A stretch of 64,000 bases of DNA from Celoporthe dispersa (lineage: Eukaryota; Ascomycota; Sordariomycetes; Diaporthales; Cryphonectriaceae): positions 558,001 through 622,000 of the forward strand of contig WAID01000008.1 of the NCBI GenBank assembly GCA_016584495.1, given 5' to 3'. Both the position numbers and the translations under genes were made by a program. Below, in pieces: positions 35,347 to 47,721 of the stretch (its first letter is position 1; each line of letters opens with the position of its first letter). The notes below the pieces were generated by a model, which worked only from the letters and a program-made list of their open reading frames with translations, had not been told where the DNA came from and made no database searches.

Positions 35347-36856
35347 ATGACGGTCTCTGTCAACAACAAGACAGGCGTCAAGGTGACCGTGGTCGGGGCC
35401 GGTATGTAAACAAAGGCAACCGCCCTCTCGGTGCCTGTGAATAATATCCCAGCTTCACAGTATCGAGTGGTTGTTGAGACTTTTGTACTCTCACAGGCTT
35501 CGGGGGCCTCTCGGCGGCGATAGAGTGCCGCAGGCAGGGGCACGATGTCGAGGTCTACGAGTCCTTCTCGGAGCTGAAGCAGCTGGGCGACATCATCACC
35601 TTTGGGTCCAATGCAGGACGCATCTTTGCCCGCTGGGACCAAGGGGCCGTCACCGACAAGTTCAGGCCCCTGTGTATCGACACACACTCCTCGGGTCAAG
35701 GCTTTCACATCCACAAGTGGGATACCGGTGAGGTGGTCTACAAGCAGCCCTCTCTGCCGTACAACGCCGAGGCTCCCTACTTTAGTGGCCACCGTGGAGA
35801 GCTGCACGAGATTGTGTTTGACTATGCAAGGGACGACTTGGGAATTCCCATTCATCTGGGCCGCAGGATAGAGAGGTACTTTGAGGACGAGGAGGCTGCT
35901 GGTATCATCCTTGACAATGGCGACAAGGTGTGCTCTCTCTCTCTCCTTCTTTTCTTTTTTTTTCTCTCTCCCATATGCATTTGCAGTTTTTCATTTTAGT
36001 TCTATAAGTGTTATTATGCTGAGACTCCTCTGTTCACTTCACCAAGGTCACCTGCGACGTCGTGATCGCCGCAGACGGGGTGCGCTCCAGGGCGCGAAAG
36101 ATCGTCCTCGGCTTCGAGGACAAGCCCAAGAGCAGCGGGTACGCGGTGTGGCGGACCTGGTTCCCCAGCAGCGACATGCTCGCCGACCCGGAGACGAGGC
36201 AGTTCTGCGAAGGGGGCGACACGTTCAACGGCTGGATCGGGGCGGACATCCACTTCCTGTTCAGCACGCTCAAGGGCGGGTCCGACTGCTGCTGGGTGCT
36301 CACCCACAAAGACGAGCACGACATTGACGAGAGCTGGAGTTTCCCGGGCAAACTGTCCGAGGTGTTGGACGCGGTCCGGGGCTGGGACCCGATGGTTACC
36401 AGGATCATCTCCAAGACGCCCGAGGACAAGCTCGTGGACTGGAAGCTGGTGTACCGGGACCCGCTGCCCACCTGGGTCAGCCCCCGGGGCAGGATCCTCC
36501 TGCTGGGCGACTCGGCACACCCTTTCCTGCCGACCTCGGCGCAGGGCGCAGCCCAGGCTGTGGAGGATGCCGTCACCATCGCAGTCTGTCTGCGCCGGGG
36601 TGGCAAGGCAAGTGTTCCCCAGGCGGTCAGGACGCACGAGAAGATCCGCTACGAGAGGGTCAGGGCGGTCCAGAAGACGGGCGAGACGACCCGGGACCTG
36701 TGGCACAAGGTAGACTGGGAGGAGGTGAAGAAGAACCCCGAGAGCATCCAGTTTCCCAGAGAGGAGTGGGTCTTGGACCACGACGCTGAGAAGCACGCGG
36801 AGGAGGCGTATGAGGAGAGTTCTGCATTGTTCTCACGGGATGGTGGCTCGGCATAA
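35347..36856 (+). CDS. FAD-dependent monooxygenase (salicylate hydroxylase-like)
   Basis: Exons 35347-35401, 35497-35927 and 36047-36856 join in phase, giving 431 residues. The FAD-binding GxGxxG loop VVGAGFGGLSAAIECRR spans exons 1-2, the DG motif is VIAADGVRSRAR and the GD motif is LLGDSAHPFLPTSAQGAAQA, all features of class A flavin monooxygenases with salicylate hydroxylase and related fungal hydroxylases as nearest relatives. The enzyme would use NAD(P)H and O2 to hydroxylate an aromatic or polyketide-like substrate. No transmembrane segment is seen. It is followed at 0.8 kb by a co-directional P450, suggesting a shared pathway. Substrate unknown. Confidence 0.9.
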
Positions 36857-37657
36857 TAGATTTATAGGCGACGATCGATTCAGTCCTCATGTCACTCGAT
36901 TTCGAGTATTTATAGACAGGCCTTGTGATCTATACGTATTCGAAGTTTGCGTGTGCACCTGTCCAACGTACTTGCATCTCCTCTAATAGTACCAGTAATA
37001 AGTAGTAACTTAAGTACTTGAGTATTAATAATCCTGACTTATTAGTTAAGCATCGAAGTTCTGATAATACGACCTGCCCTGATCACAACGCTATCATTCA
37101 AGGACAACAAGCAATTCATCATTTCACTTCAATTGTGAAGACTTGTGGATAAAGATTGAAATAAACAAGAGAGCAGCACCTCACCATCGTTTTGAAATAA
37201 TAATATACTATAGAGAGAACATGTTCCAACTGCAGACCCGGATGGTTCCAGCCTTGGACTACAGACATACTGCGACAACACCCCCCCTTGAATGCAAGAG
37301 CAAGTCATATGGTTAGCAGGTATCTCCTTGGAAAGCATTGCCAGTAGTGATAACCTTCGAAAGCAGATTATTATTCGGCCGATCTGCCGATGTGGACTGC
37401 GGGGTAGGCGCCAACATCTTTTCCCGGCAGAATGCATTAAACCTGTTGCGCCCTGTCAGCTGGTATGCTTCAGAGCCGGCAGTAAGCAATAATACTCCTC
37501 TCGAGCTCTTTATTTACATACTCTGTATCTACTCGGTGTTTTAAACGCTCCCTGCCCGCGCAGAGAACTCGTTGTCAGACGGTTGCTGGACCTCTCCGGC
37601 CTTACCCTGTCGCCGATTTACCAGAACAACCTCTGGGAACTTTTGTGGTATTACAGC
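36857..37657. other. Intergenic region
   Basis: 0.8 kb between the FAD monooxygenase and the P450; moderately AT-rich (TAATAGTACCAGTAATAAG near 36985). It is probably the P450 promoter. Confidence 0.6.
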
Positions 37658-39804
37658 ATGCTCTCAGACCAGTTTGACGGGCTCGTCGGGCTCGTCGGTC
37701 TCCAGAAACTGATACAGGATGCGTCCCTATGGAGACTTGCCACCACAGCGCTGGTGTTGGCAGCACTGGGCGTAGCTGTCGACTATGCCAGAATGTTACG
37801 GCTACGGTCCAAAATGGTTTTATACACCCATCATCCCGAAAGCCTACAAGGAAACCATTCTAATCTCTCAAGGCACACAGCCTCCCGGACCATTACCGTA
37901 CCCAATTGTGGGAAACACCTTCATGCTTCCAGACCACAAACCCTGGCTGTGGTTCGAGGAGCTGTCCAAGAAGTACGGCGCTCCTCTCATCACGATATGG
38001 ATAGGGAGAAACCCGACGGTCTGGATCAACGACGCCTGGGCAGCTTCGGAACTGTTCGAGAAGCGAGCAGGCATCTACTCATCACGCCCGCGCATGGTGG
38101 TCTTCGCGGAGCTGGGGGCAGGGCAGTCGAACCTCGTCAACATGTACACGTGGACCCCTGAACAGCGAGAGCGGTGGCGTGTGCAGAGGAAGCTGATGCA
38201 CTTTGCTGTGTACGTGACATCCTGGCGCGATCTCATCCCTCTGGTCTCCATCACGAGGTCTGATCATACACCAATCATGACTGACTCCTGAGCGTCACAC
38301 AGAGGTGTTCAGCAGGTTCGAAAGTACCGCAGCTTTCAGAACGATGAGAGTCGCGTCGTCGCGTACGACCTGCTACGGACGCCGGCAGATTATGTGAAGC
38401 ACTTTGAGCGATATGCCACGAGTGTGGTCAGCATCATCGGGTTCGGGAGAAGGGTTGAGAGCAGCGAGGATCCTATCATTACAGAAGGTGAGTCTGAGAG
38501 CCTGAGAGCCTGCCCCTGCCCTCCAACACCTGCAGCAGCGAAGTCAAACGCCGTCAGCTCCTCACATATCCTGGCCACCAGCGTCCCTCCGCCCTCGGAG
38601 GCAGCCGGTAGCAGCGCTGGGAGATTGTACTGATCGTGATTGCTTAAATTACTAGTCATCGCCGTGATGCAGCTGGCAGCGGAGCTGAACGTGCCCGGAA
38701 AGACGTTCCCGATGTTGATGGAGACGTTCCCTGCCCTGGCCCGGTTTCCCAATGCCGTGGCGCCGTGGAAGCACGGGCTCGGGCGTAGCAGAGACACGGA
38801 TTCTTCTACGCGGTGGCCGAGGAAGCAGCCCAGACACCGGGCCACGACGACAGCTTTGTCAAGCACCTCTTTGCCGAGAGGGAAAAGTTCAGCCTCGACG
38901 ACGAGGAGATCTCGAGCCTGAGCGGCAACCTGTTCGGGGCCGGCTCCGACACCAGCAGCAGCACGCTGATCACGTTTGTGCTGGCGTGCTGCGCGTTTCC
39001 CGAGGCTCTGGCCCCGGCCTGGGAGGAGCTGGATCGCGTGGTCGGCCCCCACCGGAGCCCGCACTTTGACGACGAGCCTAACCTTCCTTACCTCCGGGCC
39101 TTTGTGAAGGAGGTGCTCCGGTGGCGGTCGGTTGCCATCATCGGAGGCCAGCCTCACTCGCCGACGCAGGACGACGTGTACAAGGGATGGCTGATCCCCA
39201 AGGGCACGTGGGTCCAGGGCAACGTCTGGGCGATCCATCACAACGAGAGGGAGTTCCCGGACCCAGACAGGTTCAACCCAAAGAGGTACCTGCCGGACCA
39301 CCCAGACAGCAGGCCATTTCCCGGCGAGAGGGGATACATGACGTTTGGGTGGGGTCGGAGGGTCTGCAGCGGCCAGGCGCTGGCTGAGCAGGGGACCTGG
39401 GTGACCATCGCCAGGCTGCTCTGGGGCTTCCACATCCAAAGGAAGAGGCGGCCGGACGGGAGCCCTGTTGAGGTTGACATATTCAACTACACGTAAGACC
39501 TCGCGTATTGACCTTTTTTTTTCTCTCCCTTTTCCTGCCAGGATGTTGGAATCATCTTCGAGAGGCGACATCACTAACCGAGGGTAATGGAATTCGTGAC
39601 AGAAACGGCCTCAACATGCGCCCTCGCCCATTCGAATGCAGCATCGAGCCGCGATCAGAGGAGATCCGGGCGACCATCGAGCGTGAGGGCCTACAGGCCC
39701 TGCAGGACTTGGAACAGTACCGAGGCGAGAGCAGGTACCGCATGTCGACATTCTATAAACAGAACGACCTGGCGATGAAGATGTTTGGTGACGGCGTGAA
39801 GTGA
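37658..39804 (+). CDS. Cytochrome P450 monooxygenase, one frameshift
   Basis: Five exons: 37658-37816, 37881-38209, 38303-38487, 38656-39492 and 39603-39804, about 570 residues. A signal-anchor helix (TTALVLAALGVAV) precedes RLRSKM|PPGPLPYPIVGN, the usual Pro-rich hinge. Later come the I-helix GAGSDTSSST, the K-helix EVLRWR, the PERF-region FNPKRYLP and the heme-binding FGWGRRVCSG with its Cys ligand. The first intron has an unusual donor (GTTTTA) but gives the expected KMPPGP joint. One base is missing near 38795-38803, where GRSRDTD must be read on into FFYAVAEEA. The protein is an ER-bound class II P450. Substrate unknown. It lies next to the FAD monooxygenase in the same direction. Confidence 0.86.
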
Positions 39805-40381
39805 TGCAGTCATCAGTCAAGCGACTATTAGTACAGCACATATCTCACGGACCTGATGACTGAGCTCAGGCCCCTCAGCGGAGAGGAACAGGACAGCCAG
39901 GCATGTGGAAATATTCAGCATTAGCCCTCATCAGTCAGCAGTCACAGCATAGAGTTTAAATGCCACCACGTACATGACCACAACAACAGGGCCTCTTGAG
40001 AGCTCATACTACGCACGCACTAGAATCAGAAATGAGTTTACTTACATGATTCCCACAGCCAAGTGTTCGTCCTCACGCCGGGCTCCACCACTACGTACCT
40101 AGTCATGGAGAACCAATCTCGGGATCTATGCCTCTTGCCTCAGCGCCTCCACTGCTCATACAGCCCAGCGATTCCACTCGCAAGCCTCGGAACAACACCG
40201 AGCACGGCGTAGACCCACCCTACACGGCGTTCCTACCTGCTATCGGTAAGACCAAGGGGTCTAGGGCCTGCTCCATTCCCACCCACAGCTATATAAACCC
40301 ACAATCAGGACGAAGTGCTCAACAACCAGCCAACAAGCTACACCCGGCGCGCAACGTCGAGGCGTCTGGTCAATCGATACG
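39805..40381. other. Intergenic region upstream of the tRNA gene
   Basis: 577 bp with no coding signal. Confidence 0.6.
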
Positions 40382-40478
40382 TCCTTTGTAGTATAGTGGT
40401 CAGTATGCGAGCTTGTCACTCTCTAAACCATCCAGAGGTATCTCGCTCGAGACCCGGGTTCAATTCCCGGCGAAGGAG
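40382..40478 (+). tRNA. tRNA-Asp(GTC) with a 25-nt intron
   Basis: All arms can be folded. The acceptor stem is TCCTTTG with CGAAGGA (one G-T pair) and discriminator G. The D-arm carries TAGTATAGTGGTCAGTAT, as in eukaryotic tRNA-Asp. The anticodon stem is CGAGC with GCTCG and the loop TTGTCAC contains anticodon GTC (40415-40417). The T-arm contains GGGTTCAATTCCC. An intron at 40419-40443 interrupts the loop after position 37, the canonical site. CCA is not encoded. Confidence 0.92.
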
Positions 40479-40481
40479 TTC

Positions 40482-40489
40482 TTTTTTTT
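40482..40489 (+). terminator. RNA polymerase III terminator
   Basis: Eight consecutive T residues follow the tRNA 3' end by four bases. Confidence 0.85.
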
Positions 40490-41168
40490 GGCTGTTGTTT
40501 GTGGCCGTAAATGATCTTGGTGATTGCTTCAGATGTGCAGTTTGCTGCTAACTAATTTTGAGCTTGTTAGTGCGGGCAGGGCTGTTCAGCCCTATAAGCT
40601 GTGTAGTAAGCAGGTTTTGGGTGGTAGCGTACTGACTAAGCTAACAGGGGCAAGTCCAGAACCACCCACCGACTCTTGTCAGTACTTGAGTATTTATTTA
40701 ATATTTTCAAAGTATACAGCAGAGCCTGCACTTTGCCTCGAGACCTGGGCTCAGCATCAGAGATATATCAATGTTCTCACTGTTATTCATTGCTCCGTCT
40801 TGCGCGCTGATCAGTAGAGCAGGAGATTCTCTCGCCTGAGGCTTCCAGTTCCCACTGGGTTCTTAATCTTTTGTTGCTGTCTGGGATAATCAAAGTTTTA
40901 TAGTATCAAGTGCGTCTTTCTTTTGGCCATATCAGGCAAGGTTTTGCTCGGCCACGCCAAAGGGCACAGCAACATGTGTTGGGCGCGCATACAATGATGC
41001 TCTCCTTACAACAAATCGGACAGCTGTATTGATCCTAGAGTTTCTTCTCTGTGACGTGCTTTTGTCATGCATCTGACCTTTGACGCACAATCACTTCCCC
41101 TTCACTGTGTCATCCCTTCTTTTTCTTCTTTTCTTTTGCCTTCCTCTTCCGTGTTGCTAGTGGATGGA
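40490..41168. other. Intergenic region
   Basis: About 680 bp, downstream of the tRNA and of the coiled-coil gene. A tRNA-like stretch near 40810-40860 was judged not to be a gene. Confidence 0.55.
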
Positions 41169-44100
41169 TCACCCGAGCATGCTCATACCATTGCCCTCGT
41201 CTCTGCTATTACCTGAGGGTAGGGCACTACTGCGCAGAAAGGGGCTTCGCTCATCATTGGCAGTACTCGCCTCGTAGGATGTCCTGCGTCGGCCGTCGTC
41301 GGCTGTACTATCATTGCCATACGTTTGTGAGAACGTACCCGAGACAGGCCGTGGCCGCCCAGCCAGCACTCCCGGCTCGGTATTCCCGCCGGTGTTGCTC
41401 TCAAAGACATTGCGCATCCTCTGGAAGAGATTGCTTCCCCGGTTTGGACTATTAGCACTGCTGGCAGTGACCTGGCTCGGTGTCACGCTGACTGAGGACT
41501 CGGCCCGAGTGCGCTGCTGAAAAGGGTTGTAGACTGATCCCTTGTTGCCGCTGGCGTGATTGCTGCTCATACCATTAACAGCAGAGTCGTTCCTGAAGGG
41601 GTCGTATTCGCCATTGCTGCTGCTGAGAGAGCTGTCCCCCTCGGGCGGCCTCCCCAGCTGGACAGATACTGCGGGTAGCCCGAGGCTGGGGCGGGCCAGC
41701 TGTCGCGGATGACCGGCTCGTGTTTATCTGCGGCCAGGGAGGAGTGGATCGGCGAGGACTGGTCCGACGAGAGGGTCGTCTGGCTGTGCAACGACATGGG
41801 AACGGAGTCGTTACGGGCATGCCATGGCGTGTTGGTCACATCGCGGGGCAGAAATGTGTCCGAGTCGGCCTCTGCACCGCCAGGGCGTTCTGGAGTCTGT
41901 TGTCGGGACGGGGAGAGGTTCCCGTTGTCTTCTTGTCGTCCGGTCACAGACGAGGGCGGGCTCTGCGCGGTTGGTCTCGCGGCTGACACTGGTGTCTGTG
42001 GTGACCTTCGCTCTGGGTTCCACCGGCTCTCGGACAGGCCATGAGTCTCAGCCAGCCCAGCCTCGCCCCTCATAGGGCTATCAGGTGCTGCAGTAGGTGT
42101 AAGCCGGGCTGGCGAGCGCAGCTCATCCTCGTGATCTGCTGCCCAGTCTGCACGGACAATGCTGTGTCCTCCGAGGTAGGAGCCGTCCGAGAGGCGAACA
42201 GGAGTTGTCTCGCGTGTACTGGCAAGGCTCCCGATCGAGCCTCGTGACCTGTGGCCCGGGGTGGCCTGCGGAGAACCCATCGTGATATTACTGCGGCCTG
42301 CGCCCAGAGAAGAGTGGTCGCCGCCCAGGTCCATATTATCCTCGTCGCCGCTGGGCTGGTAATACACGAATCTCTCACTGGGCTCGACGATCACTTCGCC
42401 ATAGGTGGAACCGCCCTCAGCATCGTCGTCGTCGTCGTCATCATCTTCAAAGAGGGCGTCCGTTCCTTGTACCGTATGCGCACTTTCGTCATGTAAGCTG
42501 CCTTGTTCCTTTTGGAATTGCTCCGGGGTGTCGGCACGATCGAGTTGGTGCTCTTCGGCAGGACCACACGGATGACCTGAAGTAGTCAAATCTGCTATCG
42601 CCCGAGGCTCATCCTCCGTATTACCGTCGTCTTCAATACCAACACTTGCTGCTGGCTCAGTCGTGGCGCTCTGTTCGTCTGCGCCATGTATGCTGTTGGT
42701 GGTTTGTGATAAATCAACGTCATTCTCCGCCTTCTCCGGTGTGCTGGGCCCATAACCTTCTCCATCGTAATTTACTTGGGCGTCAGTAATAATCGGTGAG
42801 TTTTGATGACTGCTTGGACGAGGCTGGTCACGAGGGCTGTCATGTCTGTCTCCCTGGTGATCTCGGTCATCTTGCCCGGCGTTGTTGGCACCATCATCTG
42901 AAACATGTGACAGTATCACGCTGTTGTCTCGTGAAACTTTGTCGTCTCCATGCAGCGGCGGGGGTTCCACGTCTGAGGCCTTCGTATGCAGTCCTGGCGG
43001 CGAGTTCTCTGCGTGCACATCCTCCATCGACGGCTGAGAGACATTGTACTGCTCGATTCCTGCCTCTTCGTTGACCTGTTGGATGGCTTCATCTGCGGGG
43101 GCTACGCCTCGTGTCAGCTCTGTCTCGACCAGACGCGGGTCCTGAAAGGTTCCGGCCGCATCTTCATCTTCAGATTGTACATCTTTGGGTGGGACCGCCG
43201 CAGAGTGATCTTCCGTATGCACCTCCTGGCCGATCTCTCGACGCGGTGTGGGAGGTACTGCAAACAGGCCCTCGTCCTCTTCGTCGTGCGTCGTGGTGGT
43301 GGTGCCGGTGGTGGAGGTGTTGATGCGGATAGCGGGTAGTTTTCCCTCCTCGACCGTGCCAGTATCTTCTCTCTGGCTGTCAACCTCCTTCTGCTGAGCC
43401 TCATCAGGGGCGTTGTCATTGCTTCTCATATCTAGAGGCTCATCAGGCACGGCCGCCTCTTCTTCCTGGACATGATCAAGCAGCCTTTCTGTGCTTGTCG
43501 ACGCGTCGTCCGCGCCCTCAGGGCTTTTGATCACTTCCGCTGGCTCGTCGATGCCATGGGTCATGGTCCCTGGGATGGGCTCAATCCCGTGACGGTCTGG
43601 AGCCTCTTCGACTCGATGGCTGTTGGAATCTTGACTGCTGCTACCCTCACCGGAAGGGGTTTGTTCATGTACCAAGGCCTCGACTAAGTCCTTAGGATCT
43701 TTGACCTCCTTGGGCTCGTGATCTGGAGACTGGTTGACAAGGCTAGCTTCTTGGGAGCCGAGCACGCCATCTCCTCCAGGTCCCCGTTCCTCCCTGACCT
43801 CGTTCGAATCTTCGTGGGTGTTTTGTTGAGCATCTGAGGAAATGTTCTCCATACCATAGCTTGAGTCGGCATCTTTGCTTTCCGACTGCTCTTGGTGGGT
43901 CGCAGAAGTGCCATCAGCATTAGTTTCCAGTTCCTTGAGGGATCTTGATTGGTCTTGAGTCGACGCTTGTTCAGTTGGTTCGCGATTTGTGGAATCTTCT
44001 TGGACAATTTGAGATTCTAGCTCAGGCCCTTCGTGGCTGGTCCCGATATCATGAAGAGGACTATGCCCTCTAGGCGACGAGGGCCTGTCGTTCTCTTGCT

Positions 44101-45647
44101 GTATCTCTGCAGTAGGGGTTGCAGCCATCTTGAGGTATTCTTCTGCCGCGCCACCTCTGACAATGCCTGTCGATGGACTGATCTCGCTCGTGGCCTCTTC
44201 TTCAGCCGGTCCAATGCTGGCCTCCTCGCAAGTGTGTGATCCCTCGCTCTCTGGCTCAGTCTGTGCCTGTGCCGCTTCGTGTTCAGGTGCGATGTGTTGA
44301 TCTTGAGTCACTTGCACCTCTGGTTGTTCGTCTGGGCTTGATTTGTCCTGTTGCTCTTCGCCATGGCCACCGTCCGCATCTCTTGTTTCTTCCACTGCAT
44401 TCTGCCCAGACAAAACGGGAGCCTCTTGATCCTGCGGGATAGGGGATGTGATATCGTCAGCATCACTCTGTTGCGTCGGGGTGCTGGTCTCGTGGTCGTC
44501 TGCTGATGAAGTATTCTCGGTTTCCGCATCGGATTCTTCACTCGAGTCCACATGCACAGACTCGTTCTGACGAACATTATTATCCGGTTCTGGAGACTGC
44601 CTATTGGCAGTAATACCTGCTTGATCGTCTGCAGGGCCATGGTTTTCTGGTGCGAAGTCGATTCCTTTCTCGATAGAATTGTCTTCCTGCGGTTCAAAGA
44701 GATCATGCTTCGACTCCGAGACTGACCCTCCGGTTGCATTGTCTTTTGTCCAGGGCTCCTCTGTTTTTAGTTCGTTATCGATGGCCTGCTGCTTCCCCTG
44801 AACGTCTTCCGGTAGAGAAGAATCTTTCTCCAAGGCCCGACCGTCTCCAGCTTCAATTTCTTTGACATCAGCAGAGGCCGCAACGGGTGCCTCTTCCTCC
44901 TGCTTCGGAACACCATCTGTTCTTGGTTCGGCCTCTACCGTCGTTGGAGGCACGTCCTCCAGAGGCGCCTTGTCTTCTTCTTGCTGCTGCTGCTGCTGCT
45001 CCGTGTGTTCCGTGGAGGCGTCCTGGTCACCCTGCGAGGACCCGTCTCGACGCTTTCTCCTCGTAGGCAGTGGAGGTAAAGGAGCGTTCATGTGTTCGTC
45101 GATCCTGCGATTTATGTCCTGTAGTAATCATGGTCGCTCTTGTTAGGCAGATTCGCTCCACAGATGCACGATGTAGCGGGAGACACGCGCAGCCGGCACT
45201 CACCCGTCTCTTCTCTCCCAGCTCGCTGAGCTTCTTATGGCCCTCATGCAGCATTCGCTCTGCTTCGTCCTCCACCTCCTTCATCTTGGCATCCGCCTCG
45301 TCCTCTGTGCTCTTCCTCTCGCCCTCGAGTCTTGTCGCCCGCTCGGCATCCTCCTTCTGGTCACGGCCCTGCAGCTCGTCATCCTCCTTCTGCCGCCGGG
45401 CGGCTGTCTCCTCGTCTTCCTTGCGGCGTTTCTCTGCAATCTCGTCGCGCTCAGACCTGCGCTTCTGGCTGACCTCGCCAGACTCCTTCTGGAAGGCCTC
45501 CTGGAGCTCCGCGAAGGCGCTGTCCCGCCAGGCCTCGAGGGCGTCGAGCTTCTCGTCGTGTACCTTTGGGTCAAGAGAAGTGATGGTGGTGTGGATATCT
45601 TGAAGGATCTGGTTCATATGCTGAACCAGAGCCGAGACGTCAGACAT
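41169..45647 (-). CDS. Very long acidic, disordered protein with N-terminal coiled coil
   Basis: Exons 45204-45647 and 41169-45118 join in phase (RR|DINRRIDEH), about 1464 residues. Residues 1-148 form a charged coiled coil (ALVQHMNQILQDIHTTITSL, QKRRSERDEIAEKRRKEDEE). After a basic patch TRRKRRDG the protein is more than 1,200 residues of Glu/Asp/Gln/Ser/Pro-rich low-complexity sequence, with a run of eight Asp near the C-terminal third. No domain is recognisable. Near 41640-41690 one base is missing (RPRG must be read as RPEGDSS). It is probably a scaffold or cortical/nuclear structural protein, by composition only. GC is lower than in the neighbours. Confidence 0.75.
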
Positions 45648-47721
45648 CTTTGCGTGTCTGTGAGTATGAATTGTTGCCCTGCGCACTGCTCTAGAGTTGT
45701 CGACCGGCTCTCGTGCCAGGGAGGAAATATTTTCCAGATAGCTCGCACTGACAAGCTTCTGACCGTAGCTGAATGCTCTAGAGTGAGCACCAAGAACTAA
45801 AAAGATTGATGATTCTTCGGAGAATCTTGAAACAAGACTGGCGATGCCCTGCTTCTTCTACCCCCCCTGACCAGAGACCTACGAGCCAGCCCAGTGGACC
45901 CAACTGGGTAATCAAGACCTACTAAATGTTACTTGGTTGAAGAGAAGGGGTTCATCCGAAGGGAGACAGGAGGGCGGCGCCAAACAGTCAGGCGGCGTTG
46001 CAAAGTTGATGGGCCTATGATCAATTGTGGGGGGCGTACCATTGCCCAATCCAAAGCCTGCTTCTAGGTTGTACTTGACTTCGTCACGGGCCTAAGAAGT
46101 TAGAACTGACGTTAGTTACAGACATAATACCTGTCTCTCTGCATACTGCACAAGGAACTCGGATTCTGATACGTCGTTTCCGGGTTGGGTTTATGCGTTG
46201 GCTGCTCAACTCCATGGACGGGGGGCCCAGAGATGAGCTCCCGACCGCGGATCACCGCAAGGACGGCCTCTCATTGGAGGCGCCCATAAGCCCAGCATGA
46301 ATCTGGGTTGTTACGCGTATTGGGCAGCTCCGTCATGCCCGAGCACGATTGGTCTCGACAGAAGGCATGAATAATGTCAGTCGTCCATGGCTAGGCGCAA
46401 GAGTGGATCATTCACTCATGTCTTGTTCTATAAGGTGATGGATGCATGATATATGGTCACTAGGTAACGGGAAAGTGCCAAAAAACAAAAAGAAAAAAAA
46501 AGATGGTGGCCTGTGGAAGGATGACGAGAGAGAACCACCCTAATCTTGTTTTCAGAAATAATGACAAAGAAATGTAGAAAAGCCCGTCGTGCTAATTAGG
46601 AAATTTCTCACAAGGTGAGATAGATCATGGATCCCAGCGTCTCGGCGCTGGGGTGATTGGTGATTCATAACAGAGATGAGGCAAGCCCCAAATCGAGGCA
46701 GCGTTAGAAAACCAAGGATCCAAGACGTGGACGGGTGGACCACTTCTCAGGTGGGGAGGGGGGGCACAAATACCAAGCATTTGGACGTGCATAAGGCTGA
46801 ACCAATACCGATCGATATGCGAGACGTAATTAAAGAAAGCTTGAGCCAGGGTTTTGGGCAGCACGGCCAGCAACAGTGAACAGCGAGCTCGGGAGGAAAC
46901 CTATCCCAGAGACGCCGTCGGCCCTTCGACTCGTAATTATTCGCAACAAGGAACAAGGCTTGCAACTGTTCCTGTCTACCTTCTCCCTGATGAACATTGC
47001 CCTGCTTCAACGCGCAAGGGCGAGCCGCATTAATTATCCCGGTATGGCTGCGCCTCAACTTCGGTCCTGTGGCGTGTCTGGGAAGCTTGCATTGTCACTG
47101 CTGGCGGCTCCTGAGTTTCAGGCTGGTCCAGCTCCTCCCGGGCCTCTCCCTCCTTCTGCTGACATGACTCGAAGGCCCCTCCCCCCCTGCTGGAGCCTCA
47201 TTACCTCACCGGTGACCACCACTGATCGGATCTCATCATAGGCACATGATCGACTGGACACCAAGGGCTGGCTCTCTTGCTACCAATGGCTGACTAGATA
47301 GATTGCGGAGACTGTGCTGATTCTCCTGGTAGGGAAAAGCATGTATTTACCATCTCACAGGTAAAGCGTAACCTACAGACATTGTGCACGGGACCGTAAA
47401 TTCGTCATATCTTCATAGGAAATCTGTGTCTCCTGTCCTAATTATGATGCATGAGAGGCACCCGACGACTCGCGTCGACTAGTGATGATAAAAGTTCACC
47501 TTTGAAGCTACATGGCCCGCTGCTCTTGTTCTCTGGAGAAGGAAAGAAAAGTAAGATAAATAAATCAACCGGTACAGGCGCTGCCCCGCGGGAGCCAGAA
47601 GGGAAAGCCGAAAAAATAAAAGGAAATCAGAGTGATGACTTGTCCCCGTTCTACCATCTCGATCTTATCAGGGTTTCCTCTCACGATGGACCGCGATCAA
47701 CTCTTGCCGAAATTCCATTAA
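45648..47721. other. Gene-free interval
   Basis: 2.07 kb between two minus-strand genes; the first part is promoter of the coiled-coil gene. No frame has domain or splice support. No RNA gene was recognised. Confidence 0.55.

Noticed and set aside
31736..39804. Secondary-metabolite cluster (KatG, FAD monooxygenase, P450)
   Set aside because: No polyketide, peptide, terpene or other backbone synthase, transporter or dedicated regulator lies nearby.
40809..40860. tRNA-like stretch (CAGTAGAGCAGGAG ... CCAGTTCCCACTGG)
   Set aside because: The T-arm loop has only four bases, the B-box consensus is missing and no acceptor stem can be paired.
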